From: Microbacterium sp. AK031 | GTDB taxonomy: Bacteria > Actinomycetota > Actinomycetes > Actinomycetales > Microbacteriaceae | Direction of reading: 5' to 3' | Assembly: GCF_024807145.1 (NCBI RefSeq) | Contig: NZ_JANUCA010000001.1 | Location: forward strand, 992,001 to 1,056,000 | Length of the DNA: 64,000 nucleotides | In this document: piece by piece, positions 55,104 to 64,000 of the stretch | How the letters are laid out: the number at the start of each line of letters is the position of its first letter | How positions within the stretch are numbered: the stretch's first letter is position 1 | Position numbers and translations under genes: made by a program | The notes under the pieces: model-generated | Databases searched by the model: none | Seen by the model: the letters and a program-made list of their open reading frames with translations, nothing else | What the model was told of the DNA's origin: nothing

Positions 55104-55987
55104 GTGATGGAGGCGTGGAACACCCGCATCGGACGCGGGTTCGTTCCACGCACCGCCTGCGAGTAGAGCCGGTGCGACTCATAGACGAACCATCCGCCGA
55201 AGACCACGGCTGAAACGGAGTACACCAGCCCCATGTCCGCCACCGGAATCAACAGCAGTGAACACGCCAGTGTCGCCCACGCGTACAGGATGACCTGGAG
55301 GCCGACCTGGGAAGCGTTGCGTGTGACGCCGAGCATCGGAACGTCTGCACCCTGGTAATCGTCGCGGTACTTCATCGACAGCGGCCAGTAGTGCGCCGGC
55401 GTCCAGAGGAACACCAGCGCGAACAGCACGATGGCCGGCCATGCGATGTCGCCGGTGACGGCGGACCAGCCGATCACCACCGGGAAGCACCCGGCGATCC
55501 CGCCCCAGATGATGTTCTGCTCGGTGCGACGCTTGAGGATCATCGTGTAGATCACGACGTAGAAGAAGATGGCCGCGACCGACAGCGTCGCCGTCAGCCA
55601 GTTGGTGGTCGCCAGCAGCCAGAGAGTGGATGCCACGGCAAGAGTCCAAGAGAAGATCAACGCCGCGCGCGGAGAGATCTCTCCGGTGACCAGCGGTCGC
55701 TTCTCGGTGCGATGCATGTGCGCATCCATGTCGCGATCGAGGTACATGTTGAACGACGCGGCGGATCCGGCGCTCATCGAGCCGCCGATCACTGTGGCGA
55801 GAACAAGCCAGAGGTTCGGCATCCCGCCTTCTGCGAGGAACATGACGGGCACGGTGGAGACGAGCAGAAGCTCGAGCACACGGGGCTTCGTCAGCGAGAC
55901 GTAGGCCTTTATAGTCTGACCGATCGGCCGTTTCACCGCCGTCGCATGCGACATGGTCGAGATATCGATCGCCTCCTCAGCGCACAC
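55049..55987 (-). CDS. ctaB: Protoheme IX farnesyltransferase (heme O synthase)
   Basis: A 312-residue UbiA-family prenyltransferase with about eight hydrophobic segments that adds the farnesyl tail to heme b. The first Asp-rich site is [20 protein letters not shown] and the second lies around [13 protein letters not shown]. The start is uncertain: GTG at 55987, just after a TAGACT -10 (56003-56008), or ATG at 55954, which has AGGAGG but too far upstream. With ctaA it completes heme A synthesis. Confidence 0.93.
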   Translation of the reverse strand: MCAEEAIDISTMSHATAVKRPIGQTIKAYVSLTKPRVLELLLVSTVPVMFLAEGGMPNLWLVLATVIGGSMSAGSAASFNMYLDRDMDAHMHRTEKRPLVTGEISPRAALIFSWTLAVASTLWLLATTNWLTATLSVAAIFFYVVIYTMILKRRTEQNIIWGGIAGCFPVVIGWSAVTGDIAWPAIVLFALVFLWTPAHYWPLSMKYRDDYQGADVPMLGVTRNASQVGLQVILYAWATLACSLLLIPVADMGLVYSVSAVVFGGWFVYESHRLYSQAVRGTNPRPMRVFHASITYLTLIFVAVAVDPLLPF

Positions 55988-56051
55988 TCCGACAACCCTT
56001 TCAGTCTACGCCACGGGTATTCGAGCAGATAACGTCGCCGTGTCCGTTTCC

Positions 56052-56097
56052 TCACATATCACGGGACGTAATGTGAACGAACCAACCCCGCTATGCT
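56052..56097 (+). promoter_or_regulatory. tkt promoter with overlapping inverted repeat
   Basis: TATGCT (56092-56097) is a good -10. TCACAT (56052-56057) and ATGTGA (56071-56076), 13 bases apart, form an inverted repeat over the -35 region, a typical operator position. The leader is about 85 bases and GC-rich. Confidence 0.45.
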
Positions 56098-56188
56098 GAA
56101 AACACTCGCGCGCCCGGCGCTGTGCTCCTGTCCGTGACGATGCGGAGGCGCAGGGAATTCGGGCGCCCTCGTAATCGTTGGAAAGGGC

Positions 56189-58291
56189 ATGACCTTGTCG
56201 GAACTGCAGTGGGAAGAGATTGACCGGCGCGCGGTGGACACCGCGCGGATTCTGGCGGCAGATGCCGTCGAGAAGGTCGGCAATGGTCACCCTGGCACAG
56301 CGATGAGCCTTGCTCCTCTCGCTTACCTCCTTTACCAGCGCGTTCTGCGCCACGACCCGGCGGACACCGATTGGCTGGGCCGCGACCGCTTCATCCTCTC
56401 CGCAGGCCACTCTTCACTGACGCAGTATGTCCAGCTCTACCTGGGCGGCTTCGGACTCGAGCTGGATGACCTCAAGTCGCTGCGCACCTGGGGCTCGAAG
56501 ACGCCTGGCCACCCGGAGTACGGTCACACCAAGGGTGTGGAGATCACGACAGGCCCTCTCGGCCAGGGCCTCGCCTCCGCTGTCGGCTTCGCATACGCAT
56601 CCCGCTACGAGCGAGGGCTGTTCGACCCGGACGCCGCTGAGGGCACGAGCCCCTTCGATCACTTCGTGTACGTGATCGCCGGCGACGGCGACCTGCAGGA
56701 GGGCATCACCAGCGAGGCGGGCTCGCTCGCCGGCCACCAGCAGCTGGGCAACCTCATCACGTTCTACGACTCCAACCAGATCTCGATCGAGGACGACACC
56801 AACGTCGCGTTCACCGAAGACGTCGCCGCGCGCTACGAGGCGTACGGCTGGCATGTGCAGACGGTCGACTGGAAGAAGAGCGGCGAGTACGTCGAAGACG
56901 TCGCCGAACTGCTCGCCGCGGTCGAGGCCGCGAAGGGCGAGACCGACAAGCCGTCGCTCATCATCCTCAAGACGATCATCGGCTGGCCGTCGCCCGGCAA
57001 GCAGAACAGCGGCAAGATCCACGGTTCGGCACTGGGCGCCGACGAACTCGCCGCGACCAAGAAGGTGCTGGACTTCGACCCCGAGCAGTCCTTCGTCGTC
57101 GCAGATGACGTGCTCGCGCACACGCGTGCGCTCGCCGACCGCTCCGCAGAGGTCCGCGCCGCCTGGCAGGAGTCGTTCGACGCCTGGGCCGCCGCCAACC
57201 CTGAGCGCAAGGCGCTGCTCGACAGGCTCGAAGCGAAAGATCTCCCCGCTGACATCACCAGCGCACTGCCGGCATTCGAGGCGGGCAAGGAAGTCTCCAC
57301 CCGCGCGGCCTCCGGCCAGGTCATCAACGCCCTCGCCGCCGAGCTGCCGGAGTTGTGGGGCGGCTCGGCTGACCTCGCCGAGTCGAACCTCACGACCATC
57401 AAGGACGCCGCATCGTTCATCCCTGCCGAGTGGTCGACCCACGAGTGGACGGGCAACCCGTACGGACGAGTGCTGCACTTCGGTATCCGTGAACACGCCA
57501 TGGGCGCGATCATCAACGGCATCGTGCTGCACGGCCCGACCCGCGCTTTCGGCGGTACGTTCCTGATCTTCAGCGACTACATGCGTCCGTCGGTGCGTCT
57601 GGCCGCACTGATGAACATCCCCAGCATCTTCGTCTGGACGCACGACTCGGTCGCGCTCGGCGAGGACGGCCCGACCCACCAGCCGGTCGAGCAGCTTGCT
57701 ACGCTGCGCGCCATCCCGAACTTCACGGTGGTGCGCCCGGCGGACGCGAACGAGACCTCGGTGGTCTGGCTCGAGCTTCTTCGCCGCCACGCGGGGCCGG
57801 CGGGTATCGCGCTGACGCGCCAGAACATCCCGGTGTTCGCACGCGGCGAAGGCGCAGCATCCGGCGAGGCTTTCGCATCGGCCGACAACGCGACCAAGGG
57901 CGCCTACGTGCTCGCGGAAGCGCCGAACGGCACGCCCGATGTCATTCTGATCGCGACGGGCTCCGAGGTGCAGCTCGCCGTCACGGCGCGCGAGACGCTC
58001 GCCGCCGAAGGCATCAACGCCCGCGTCGTCTCGGCTCCGTCGCTCGAGTGGTTCGACGAGCAGGACGCCGCATACCGCGAGTCGGTGCTGCCGGTGGCCA
58101 TCACCGCACGAGTGTCCGTCGAGGCGGGCTCCGCTCTGACCTGGCGCGGCATCGTCGGCGACAAGGGTCGCTCCATCGCGATCGATCACTTCGGCGCATC
58201 CGCCGATTACAAGACCCTGTTCCAGGAGTTCGGCATCACCGCCGAGGCCGTCGTCGAGGCGGCACGCGCAACTGTCAAGGAGAACGCATGA
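56189..58291 (+). CDS. tkt: Transketolase
   Basis: A 700-residue TPP enzyme of the non-oxidative pentose phosphate pathway. [18 protein letters not shown] opens it; the TPP motif is [25 protein letters not shown], with later [16 protein letters not shown] and [26 protein letters not shown] precedes the ATG. First gene of the pentose phosphate operon. Confidence 0.97.
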   Translation: MTLSELQWEEIDRRAVDTARILAADAVEKVGNGHPGTAMSLAPLAYLLYQRVLRHDPADTDWLGRDRFILSAGHSSLTQYVQLYLGGFGLELDDLKSLRTWGSKTPGHPEYGHTKGVEITTGPLGQGLASAVGFAYASRYERGLFDPDAAEGTSPFDHFVYVIAGDGDLQEGITSEAGSLAGHQQLGNLITFYDSNQISIEDDTNVAFTEDVAARYEAYGWHVQTVDWKKSGEYVEDVAELLAAVEAAKGETDKPSLIILKTIIGWPSPGKQNSGKIHGSALGADELAATKKVLDFDPEQSFVVADDVLAHTRALADRSAEVRAAWQESFDAWAAANPERKALLDRLEAKDLPADITSALPAFEAGKEVSTRAASGQVINALAAELPELWGGSADLAESNLTTIKDAASFIPAEWSTHEWTGNPYGRVLHFGIREHAMGAIINGIVLHGPTRAFGGTFLIFSDYMRPSVRLAALMNIPSIFVWTHDSVALGEDGPTHQPVEQLATLRAIPNFTVVRPADANETSVVWLELLRRHAGPAGIALTRQNIPVFARGEGAASGEAFASADNATKGAYVLAEAPNGTPDVILIATGSEVQLAVTARETLAAEGINARVVSAPSLEWFDEQDAAYRESVLPVAITARVSVEAGSALTWRGIVGDKGRSIAIDHFGASADYKTLFQEFGITAEAVVEAARATVKENA

Positions 58292-59400
58292 GCACCCCCA
58301 CCGCAGACCTCGCAGCCGCAGGCGTCAGCATCTGGCTGGATGACCTCTCCCGCACCCGCATCAACTCCGGCAACCTCGCCGAGCTGATCGAGTCGCGCAA
58401 CGTCGTGGGTGTCACCACGAACCCGACGATCTTCGCCGGCGCCATCACCAACCCGGATGACACGTCCTACGACGCGCAGGTCACCGAACTCGCCGCTTCC
58501 GGCGCGACCGCCGAGGAGGCCGTGTTCGCGGCCACCACCCAGGATGTCGGCGCGGCACTGGACGTCTTCCGCCCGGTGTGGGAGAAGTCGGGACACGTCG
58601 ACGGTCGCGTCTCGATCGAGGTCTCCCCCGACCTCGCCCACGACACTGAGGGCACGGTCGCGCAGGCGAAGCAGCTGTGGACGAAGATCGACCGACCGAA
58701 CCTGCTCGTGAAGATCCCGGCGACCAAGGCCGGCCTTCCGGCGATCGCACAGTCCATCGGTGCGGGCATCAGCGTCAACGTCACGCTGATCTTCAGCCTG
58801 GAGCGCTACGCCGAAGTCATCGACGCCTACCTCACTGGACTCGAGACGGCGAAGGCCGCCGGTATCGATCTGTCCACGATCGAGTCAGTCGCGTCGTTCT
58901 TCGTCTCGCGCGTCGACACCGAGACCGACAAGCGCCTGGTCGCCATAGGCACGGATGAGGCGCTCGCGCTCAAGAGCAAGGCCGGCCTCGCCAACGCGCG
59001 TCTCGCGTACGAGCTGTTCGAGAAGATGTTCGCAGGCGACCGCGCCAAGGCGCTCCTGGACGCCGGTGCGAACCTGCAGCGCCCGCTGTGGGCCTCGACC
59101 GGTGTCAAGGACCCGGCGCTGCCCGACACCCTGTACGTCACCGAGCTCGTCGCGCAGGGCGTCGTCAACACGATGCCCGAGAAGACGCTAGAGGCCACGT
59201 TCGACCACGGCGTCATCGCCGGCGACACCATCACCGGCGGCTATGAGGAGGCCCGCGAGGTCTTCGCAGGGCTCCAGAAGGCCGGCGTCGACTTCGCCGA
59301 TGTGACCCAGGTGCTCGAGGACGAAGGCGTCGCGAAGTTCATCGACTCCTGGCACGACCTGCTCACCCAGGTGGCCGAGGGGCTCGAGGCGCAGCGATGA
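58288..59400 (+). CDS. tal: Transaldolase
   Basis: A 370-residue enzyme; the Schiff-base lysine is K142 in [12 protein letters not shown], with [13 protein letters not shown] near the start and [16 protein letters not shown] segment ([20 protein letters not shown]). It is the longer actinobacterial/cyanobacterial type, about 50 residues longer than E. coli TalB. The ATG overlaps the tkt stop; the longer open frame upstream is discarded. Confidence 0.97.
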   Translation: MSTPTADLAAAGVSIWLDDLSRTRINSGNLAELIESRNVVGVTTNPTIFAGAITNPDDTSYDAQVTELAASGATAEEAVFAATTQDVGAALDVFRPVWEKSGHVDGRVSIEVSPDLAHDTEGTVAQAKQLWTKIDRPNLLVKIPATKAGLPAIAQSIGAGISVNVTLIFSLERYAEVIDAYLTGLETAKAAGIDLSTIESVASFFVSRVDTETDKRLVAIGTDEALALKSKAGLANARLAYELFEKMFAGDRAKALLDAGANLQRPLWASTGVKDPALPDTLYVTELVAQGVVNTMPEKTLEATFDHGVIAGDTITGGYEEAREVFAGLQKAGVDFADVTQVLEDEGVAKFIDSWHDLLTQVAEGLEAQR

Positions 59401-61004
59401 CTTTCTCGCTCCACGCGTCGGGCGCCGCGAAGACGGCGATCGACTCGGTCGTCCCAAGGCTCGTCGGCGACCTCATCGCCTCCCGCATCACCGGGTTCGA
59501 CTCGACACTCTGGGGCGACGCCGCAGAAGAAGAGGCAGCCAAGCGCCTCGGCTGGGTCGAGGCCGTGTCGGTGTCGCGTCCGCTGGTTCCCGAGATCGTC
59601 GCGCTCCGAGATGAGCTGCACGCCAAAGGCGTGAGTCGCGTCGTCCTCGCCGGCATGGGCGGCTCTTCGCTCGCGCCGGAGGTGATCACGCAGACAGCCG
59701 GTGTGGCGCTCACGATCCTCGACTCGACGGCACCCGGTCAGGTGCTGGCCGCGCTGGACGAGGGCCTCGAGCAGACCGTGCTGGTCGTCTCATCGAAGTC
59801 CGGCTCGACCGTCGAGACCGATTCTCAGCGTCGCACCTTCGAGGCCGCGTTCCGCGATCTCGGCATCGACCCCGTCGAGCGGATCGTCGTCGTCACCGAC
59901 CCCGGTTCGCCGCTGGACGCATCTGCTCGCGAGGCGGGCTACCGGGTGTTCAACGCCGACCCGAACGTGGGCGGCCGCTACTCGGCGCTCACCGCCTTCG
60001 GCCTGGTGCCGTCTGGGCTCGCCGGTGCCGACATCTCCGAACTGCTCGACGAGGCCGAGGCCACGCTGCTGCAGGTCGCCGTCGACGCTGCCGACAACCC
60101 GGCGCTGCGACTGGGTGCAGCGATCGCCGGCACGAGCCCGCGGCGTGACAAGCTCGGTCTGATCACCGATGGCACGCACATCAACGGTCTGCCCGATTGG
60201 ATCGAGCAGCTCATCGCCGAGTCCACCGGCAAGGAGGGCACCGGCATCCTGCCCGTCGTCCTACTCCCCGTCTCACCGGAGCTGGACGACGTCCCCGCTG
60301 ATCTGCAGATCGTGCGACTGGTCGACGATGCGAACGAGTTCCACCTCCGTGAGCGTCACCAGGGCGAGATACTCGTGAGCGGGTCGCTCGGCGCGAACCT
60401 GATCGTCTGGGAGTACGCCACCGCGATCGCCGGCCATCTGCTGGGCATCGACCCGTTCAACCAGCCCGACGTCGAATCCGCCAAGGTCGCGACCCGTGGT
60501 CTTCTGGATGCACGCCCCGAGCCCACGGCACCGGCGTTCGTCGAGAGCGGTATCGAGGTCCGTGTGTCCGATCCTGCTCTTGCGGCGTCCGGCAACATCG
60601 AAGCAGTGCTGGATGCACTGTGGGCACAGCTGCCGGAAGACGGTTACGTGTCGATCCAGGCATACGTCAACCGCCTGGAGCTGCCGCAGCTGCAGGGCCT
60701 TCGCGAGCTTGTCGCGGCTGACTCCGGCCGCCCGACGACGTTCGGCTGGGGACCGCGGTTCCTGCATTCGACCGGCCAGTACCACAAGGGCGGACCGGCT
60801 CAAGGCGTGTTCCTTCAGATCCTGGAACGCACCGATGTCGATCTGGAGATCCCCGAGCGTCCGTTCACGTTCGGACAGCTCATCCAGGCGCAGGCTGCCG
60901 GCGACGCCGGTGTGCTCGCCGAGCACGGTCGCCCCGTCGTCTCCTTGACGATCACAGAGGACTCGGCCGACGTACTCGCCCTGTTCGAAGCCGCCCAGAA
61001 GTAG
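59397..61004 (+). CDS. pgi: Glucose-6-phosphate isomerase
   Basis: A 535-residue isomerase between glucose-6-phosphate and fructose-6-phosphate. The SIS-type domain shows [23 protein letters not shown] and [15 protein letters not shown]. It belongs to the form found in actinobacterial tal-pgi-zwf operons rather than the E. coli form. Coupled to tal by ATGA. Confidence 0.93.
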   Translation: MTFSLHASGAAKTAIDSVVPRLVGDLIASRITGFDSTLWGDAAEEEAAKRLGWVEAVSVSRPLVPEIVALRDELHAKGVSRVVLAGMGGSSLAPEVITQTAGVALTILDSTAPGQVLAALDEGLEQTVLVVSSKSGSTVETDSQRRTFEAAFRDLGIDPVERIVVVTDPGSPLDASAREAGYRVFNADPNVGGRYSALTAFGLVPSGLAGADISELLDEAEATLLQVAVDAADNPALRLGAAIAGTSPRRDKLGLITDGTHINGLPDWIEQLIAESTGKEGTGILPVVLLPVSPELDDVPADLQIVRLVDDANEFHLRERHQGEILVSGSLGANLIVWEYATAIAGHLLGIDPFNQPDVESAKVATRGLLDARPEPTAPAFVESGIEVRVSDPALAASGNIEAVLDALWAQLPEDGYVSIQAYVNRLELPQLQGLRELVAADSGRPTTFGWGPRFLHSTGQYHKGGPAQGVFLQILERTDVDLEIPERPFTFGQLIQAQAAGDAGVLAEHGRPVVSLTITEDSADVLALFEAAQK

Positions 61005-61026
61005 TCAGTAGGAGAATCCCCCGCCG

Positions 61027-62574
61027 ATGACCGTTCCCGTATCACGCGGCCACAATCCGCTGCGCGACCCAGACGACCGTCGCCTCAATCGCATCGCAGG
61101 TCCCAGTGCGCTGGTGATCTTCGGTGTGACGGGTGACCTGTCGCGCAAGAAGCTCATGCCAGCGGTCTACGATCTGGCCAACCGAGGACTGCTGCCACCG
61201 GGATTCGCCCTGGTCGGGTTCGCACGCCGCGATTGGGAGGATCAGGACTTCGCTCAGGTCGTATACGACGCGGTCAAACAGCACGCGCGCACAGAGTTCC
61301 GTGAGGAGACCTGGCGGCAGCTGCTGCAGGGCATCCGATTCGTCTCCGGCGAGTTCGACAACCCCGAATCGTTCGTAAAGTTGCGCGAGACCGTCGAGAA
61401 GCTCGACGTCGAACGCGGCACGATGGGCAATCACGCGTACTACCTGTCGATTCCGCCGAAGTCTTTCCCTGTCGTCACGAAGCAGCTGAAGGACTCAGGC
61501 TTGGTCGGCGATGACGACGGCGACGAGCGGTGGCGTCGCGTGGTGATCGAGAAGCCCTTCGGCCACGACCTCGAATCGGCGCGGGATCTGAACGAGGCGC
61601 TCGAGGTCGCGTTCCCCGCGGACGCGATCTTCCGAATCGACCACTACCTCGGCAAGGAGACGGTGCAGAACATCCTCGCGCTGCGCTTCGCGAACGAACT
61701 GTACGAGCCGATCTGGAACCGCAACTACGTCGACCACGTGCAGATCACGATGGCCGAGGACATCGGGGTCGGCGGTCGCGCCGGATACTACGACGGCGTC
61801 GGCGCTGCCCGTGACGTCATCCAGAACCACCTGCTGCAGCTCCTCGCGCTCACCGCGATGGAGGAGCCGATCAGCCTCAGCGCCGAGCACCTTCGGGCTG
61901 AGAAGGAGAAGGTGCTCGCAGCGGTGACCCTTCCCGAGGATCTCTCCCTTGCCACTGCGCGCGGTCAGTACGCGGGCGGCTGGCAAGGCGGCGAGCAGGT
62001 CACAGGGTTCCTCGACGAGGACGGGATGAACCCGCAGTCGAGCACGGAGACATACGCCGCTATCAAGCTCGACATCAACACGCGGCGCTGGGCCGATGTT
62101 CCGTTCTACCTGCGCACAGGCAAACGGCTCGGCCGACGTGTCACGGAGATCGCCGTGGTCTTCAAACGCGCACCGCAGCACCTGTTCGGCCGCGCGAACA
62201 CGGCCGAACTGGGTCAGAACGCGCTCGTCATCCGCGTGCAGCCCGACGAAGGAGTCACGATCCGGTTCGGATCGAAGGTTCCCGGCGCCGGCAGCAACGT
62301 GCGCGACGTGACGATGGACTTCGGATACGGTCACGCCTTCACCGAAGCGAGTCCTGAGGCGTACGAGAGGCTCATCCTCGACGTGCTTCTCGGCGACCCG
62401 CCTCTGTTCCCCCGCCATGAAGAGGTCGAGCTGTCTTGGAAGATCCTCGACCCCGTGGAGAAGTACTGGGCATCGCAGGACACGCCGGTCGAGCAGTACG
62501 CGCCCGGTTCTTGGGGCCCGGCTTCCGCCGACGCCCTCCTGGCCCGCGACGGACGAGTCTGGAGACGACCGTGA
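61027..62574 (+). CDS. zwf: Glucose-6-phosphate 1-dehydrogenase
   Basis: A 515-residue enzyme for the first oxidative pentose phosphate step, producing NADPH. The nucleotide motif is FGVTGDLSRKKLMP, substrate site RIDHYLGKETVQN with the catalytic histidine region, and EKPFGHD. AGGAGA precedes the ATG (22 bases after pgi). It needs OpcA as an activator in corynebacteria; that gene follows. Confidence 0.97.
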   Translation: MTVPVSRGHNPLRDPDDRRLNRIAGPSALVIFGVTGDLSRKKLMPAVYDLANRGLLPPGFALVGFARRDWEDQDFAQVVYDAVKQHARTEFREETWRQLLQGIRFVSGEFDNPESFVKLRETVEKLDVERGTMGNHAYYLSIPPKSFPVVTKQLKDSGLVGDDDGDERWRRVVIEKPFGHDLESARDLNEALEVAFPADAIFRIDHYLGKETVQNILALRFANELYEPIWNRNYVDHVQITMAEDIGVGGRAGYYDGVGAARDVIQNHLLQLLALTAMEEPISLSAEHLRAEKEKVLAAVTLPEDLSLATARGQYAGGWQGGEQVTGFLDEDGMNPQSSTETYAAIKLDINTRRWADVPFYLRTGKRLGRRVTEIAVVFKRAPQHLFGRANTAELGQNALVIRVQPDEGVTIRFGSKVPGAGSNVRDVTMDFGYGHAFTEASPEAYERLILDVLLGDPPLFPRHEEVELSWKILDPVEKYWASQDTPVEQYAPGSWGPASADALLARDGRVWRRP

Positions 62575-63506
62575 TCATCGACCTTCCCGATACGACTGTC
62601 AGCCAGGTCGCGAAACATCTCGTCAAGATGCGCGAAGAGGGCGGCGCCGTCGCACTCGGTCGAGTGCTGACTCTGGTCATCGCCGCACGCGAGGAGATGG
62701 TGGAAGAGGCCATCGAAGCCGCGAACGACGCGTCGCGAGAGCATCCGATGCGCGTTATCGTCCTCACCGAACGCGACGGCGACGCGCGTCTCGATGCCCA
62801 GATCCGCGTCGGCGGTGACGCCGGCGCGAGCGAGGTCGTCGTGCTCCGCGCGGACGGCGCTGCGGCCAGCAACCAGGAGAGCCTGTTCACGGGTCTTCTG
62901 CTGCCGGACGCCCCCGTCGTCGCATGGTGGCCGGATGACGCTCCGAAGGAGCCGTCCGACACACCGCTGGGGCGCATCGCGCAGCGTCGAATCACCGACG
63001 CGGCGACCGCCACCGACGTGCGCGCACAGATCGAGTCCCTCGGGCGTTCGCATGCTCCTGGTGACACCGACCTCGCGTGGACGCGCCTCACGCACTGGCG
63101 CGAACAGCTCGCCGCCGTGCTCGACCAGCCCCCGTTCGAAGAGGTGGCGGCCGTGGAGGTGCGCGGTGCGGCGTCTTCGCCGTCCACTGCGCTGCTCGCC
63201 GCATGGCTGCAGCTCGCCCTCGACGTTCCGGTCCGCTGGGCGTATGAGAAGCGCGAAGAATGGGACGAAGGCATCAAGTCGGTTCGGCTGAGCCGCGCGA
63301 GCGGCGACATCCGCCTGGAGCGCCCTGTTCCCGGCGATGCCGTGCTCACTCAGCCCGGCCAGCCGAACCATGACCTGCATCTGCCTCGCCGCACCCTCAG
63401 GGAGTGCCTGGCAGAGGAGCTGCGCCGTCTGGATCCCGATGTGCTGTACGGTCGAGTGATCACCGAGGGCTGGGAGAAGCTGGGTCCGCCCGAGACCGGG
63501 GAGTGA
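62571..63506 (+). CDS. opcA: Glucose-6-phosphate dehydrogenase assembly protein OpcA
   Basis: A 311-residue protein of the OpcA/DUF4869-like family typical of actinobacteria and cyanobacteria, which activates G6PDH. VLTLVIAAREEMVEEAIEAANDASREHPMRVIVL and VVAWWPDDAP, then LSRASGDIRLERP are family features. The GTG start overlaps the zwf stop (GTGA); the longer upstream frame is a shadow. Confidence 0.94.
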   Translation: MIIDLPDTTVSQVAKHLVKMREEGGAVALGRVLTLVIAAREEMVEEAIEAANDASREHPMRVIVLTERDGDARLDAQIRVGGDAGASEVVVLRADGAAASNQESLFTGLLLPDAPVVAWWPDDAPKEPSDTPLGRIAQRRITDAATATDVRAQIESLGRSHAPGDTDLAWTRLTHWREQLAAVLDQPPFEEVAAVEVRGAASSPSTALLAAWLQLALDVPVRWAYEKREEWDEGIKSVRLSRASGDIRLERPVPGDAVLTQPGQPNHDLHLPRRTLRECLAEELRRLDPDVLYGRVITEGWEKLGPPETGE

Positions 63507-64000
63507 ACGACATGCAGGCATCATCCGCAGAGAAGCTGGTCGTGGTCGAGCCGACGGCTGCGGAACTTGCCGAGCGGGTCGCAGATCGGTTCATCACCCG
63601 CGTGAAAGCACGCACGCGAAGCGGTCGGATCGCGCACGTCGCGCTCACCGGCGGTTCGATGGGCGGCACGGTACTTCGCGCCGTCGCCACGCACCCGAAG
63701 GCCGACCGGATCGACTGGTCGCTGGTGCACTTCTGGTGGGGCGACGAACGCTTCGTCGCCGGTGACGATCAGGACCGCAATGCGCTGCAGTCGCGCACGG
63801 CACTGCTGGATCACATCGAGGTGCCTGCAGAGAACATCCATGAAGTCGCTGCCGCCGACAGCGGACTCACGCTGGATGAGGCCGCAGAGGCGTATGGCGC
63901 GGAACTCGCGAGGTTCGGCGATGAAGAGCAGGCCTGGCCGTCGTTCGCGGTCTGCTTCCTCGGCGTCGGTCCCGACGGCCACATCGCTTCGCTCTTCCCC
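63503..64000 (+). CDS. pgl: 6-phosphogluconolactonase, 3' end outside the window
   Basis: The first 166 codons of a DevB-type lactonase that hydrolyses 6-phosphogluconolactone. VALTGGSMGGTVLRAV, VHFWWGDERFVAGDDQDRN and FLGVGPDGHIASLFP match the family (the last at the window edge). The GTG at 63503 overlaps the opcA stop; an in-frame ATG at 63512 is an alternative. The frame is open to the last base. Confidence 0.95.
   Translation, partial: MNDMQASSAEKLVVVEPTAAELAERVADRFITRVKARTRSGRIAHVALTGGSMGGTVLRAVATHPKADRIDWSLVHFWWGDERFVAGDDQDRNALQSRTALLDHIEVPAENIHEVAAADSGLTLDEAAEAYGAELARFGDEEQAWPSFAVCFLGVGPDGHIASLFP

Noticed and set aside
56414..58189. A 591-codon minus-strand frame over tkt
   Set aside because: Shadow of transketolase; no recognisable domain and no start signal.

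Overview
The window is a high-GC bacterial chromosome segment. The organism is almost certainly an actinobacterium and most likely a member of the Microbacteriaceae, with Microbacterium as best guess. The evidence is: a GatCAB transamidosome operon; the GlgE/GlgB alpha-glucan route; an actinobacterial SufB-SufD-Rieske-SufC-SufT cluster; a tkt-tal-pgi-zwf-opcA-pgl pentose phosphate operon with the actinobacterial OpcA protein; DUF2469 and the small Cys/His 'ATP/GTP-binding' protein, both typical of actinobacteria; and many genes with a -10 box placed exactly where a leaderless mRNA would begin at the start codon. Almost every gene is a core chromosomal gene. I see no prophage, insertion sequence, CRISPR array, rRNA or tRNA.

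Layout. 1-5.1 kb: a GerW/YtfJ-like small protein, DNA polymerase IV and the gatC-gatA-gatB operon, all on the minus strand. 5.1-9.1 kb (plus): acyl-CoA synthetase, DEAD-box RNA helicase and acylphosphatase, the last two followed by nested inverted repeats. 9.1-13.8 kb (minus): cysteine desulfurase, mnmA and ligA. 13.9-20.3 kb (plus): glycogen/alpha-glucan genes glgX, glgE, glgB. 20.3-27.8 kb: a thioredoxin-TPR protein coupled to a large membrane protein, an AI-2E-family transporter, a hydrolase, a small Cys/His protein, an Rpf/transglycosylase-like secreted protein, a DivIVA-like protein and cdsA. 27.8-31.1 kb (minus): the translation cluster rpsB-tsf, pyrH, frr, with a strong terminator after tsf. 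31.4-38.3 kb: an M23-like exported protein facing a long minus-strand run of xerC, dprA, comM, yraN, DUF2469, rnhB, lepB and rplS. 38.5-45.2 kb: a small membrane protein, map, a methyltransferase, an ABC-F ATPase, and a DedA - histidine kinase - response regulator operon. 45.2-48.7 kb: a membrane acyltransferase behind an elaborate 5' region, a badly broken MFS transporter pseudogene containing a 15-base homopolymer, and a MalY-type aminotransferase. 48.7-52.8 kb (minus): the suf operon. 53-56 kb: ctaA, a HAD-hydrolase pseudogene, a small membrane protein and ctaB. 56.2-64 kb (plus): tkt, tal, pgi, zwf, opcA and the start of pgl, cut by the window edge.

How the genes fit together. The cysteine desulfurase next to mnmA can supply sulfur for tRNA 2-thiouridylation, while the suf operon has no desulfurase or SufU of its own. 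ctaA and ctaB flank a short interval and together make heme A. The tkt-to-pgl operon covers the oxidative and non-oxidative pentose phosphate reactions with one glycolytic entry enzyme (pgi). Most operon junctions are ATGA or GTGA four-base overlaps, which implies translational coupling.

Most notable non-gene signals: (i) a recurring 'TANNNT - 6 bases - ATG/GTG' arrangement at sixteen genes, which also corrects several start sites; (ii) two places where the TAG stop codon of one gene forms the first half of the -10 box of the next; (iii) a small family of nested GAAACAGG/CCTGTTTC inverted repeats at gene 3' ends; (iv) a hairpin that would bury the Shine-Dalgarno sequence of the acyltransferase gene below a perfect 16-base palindrome; (v) two pseudogenes with internal deletions. 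I did not find a clear undescribed multigene system.
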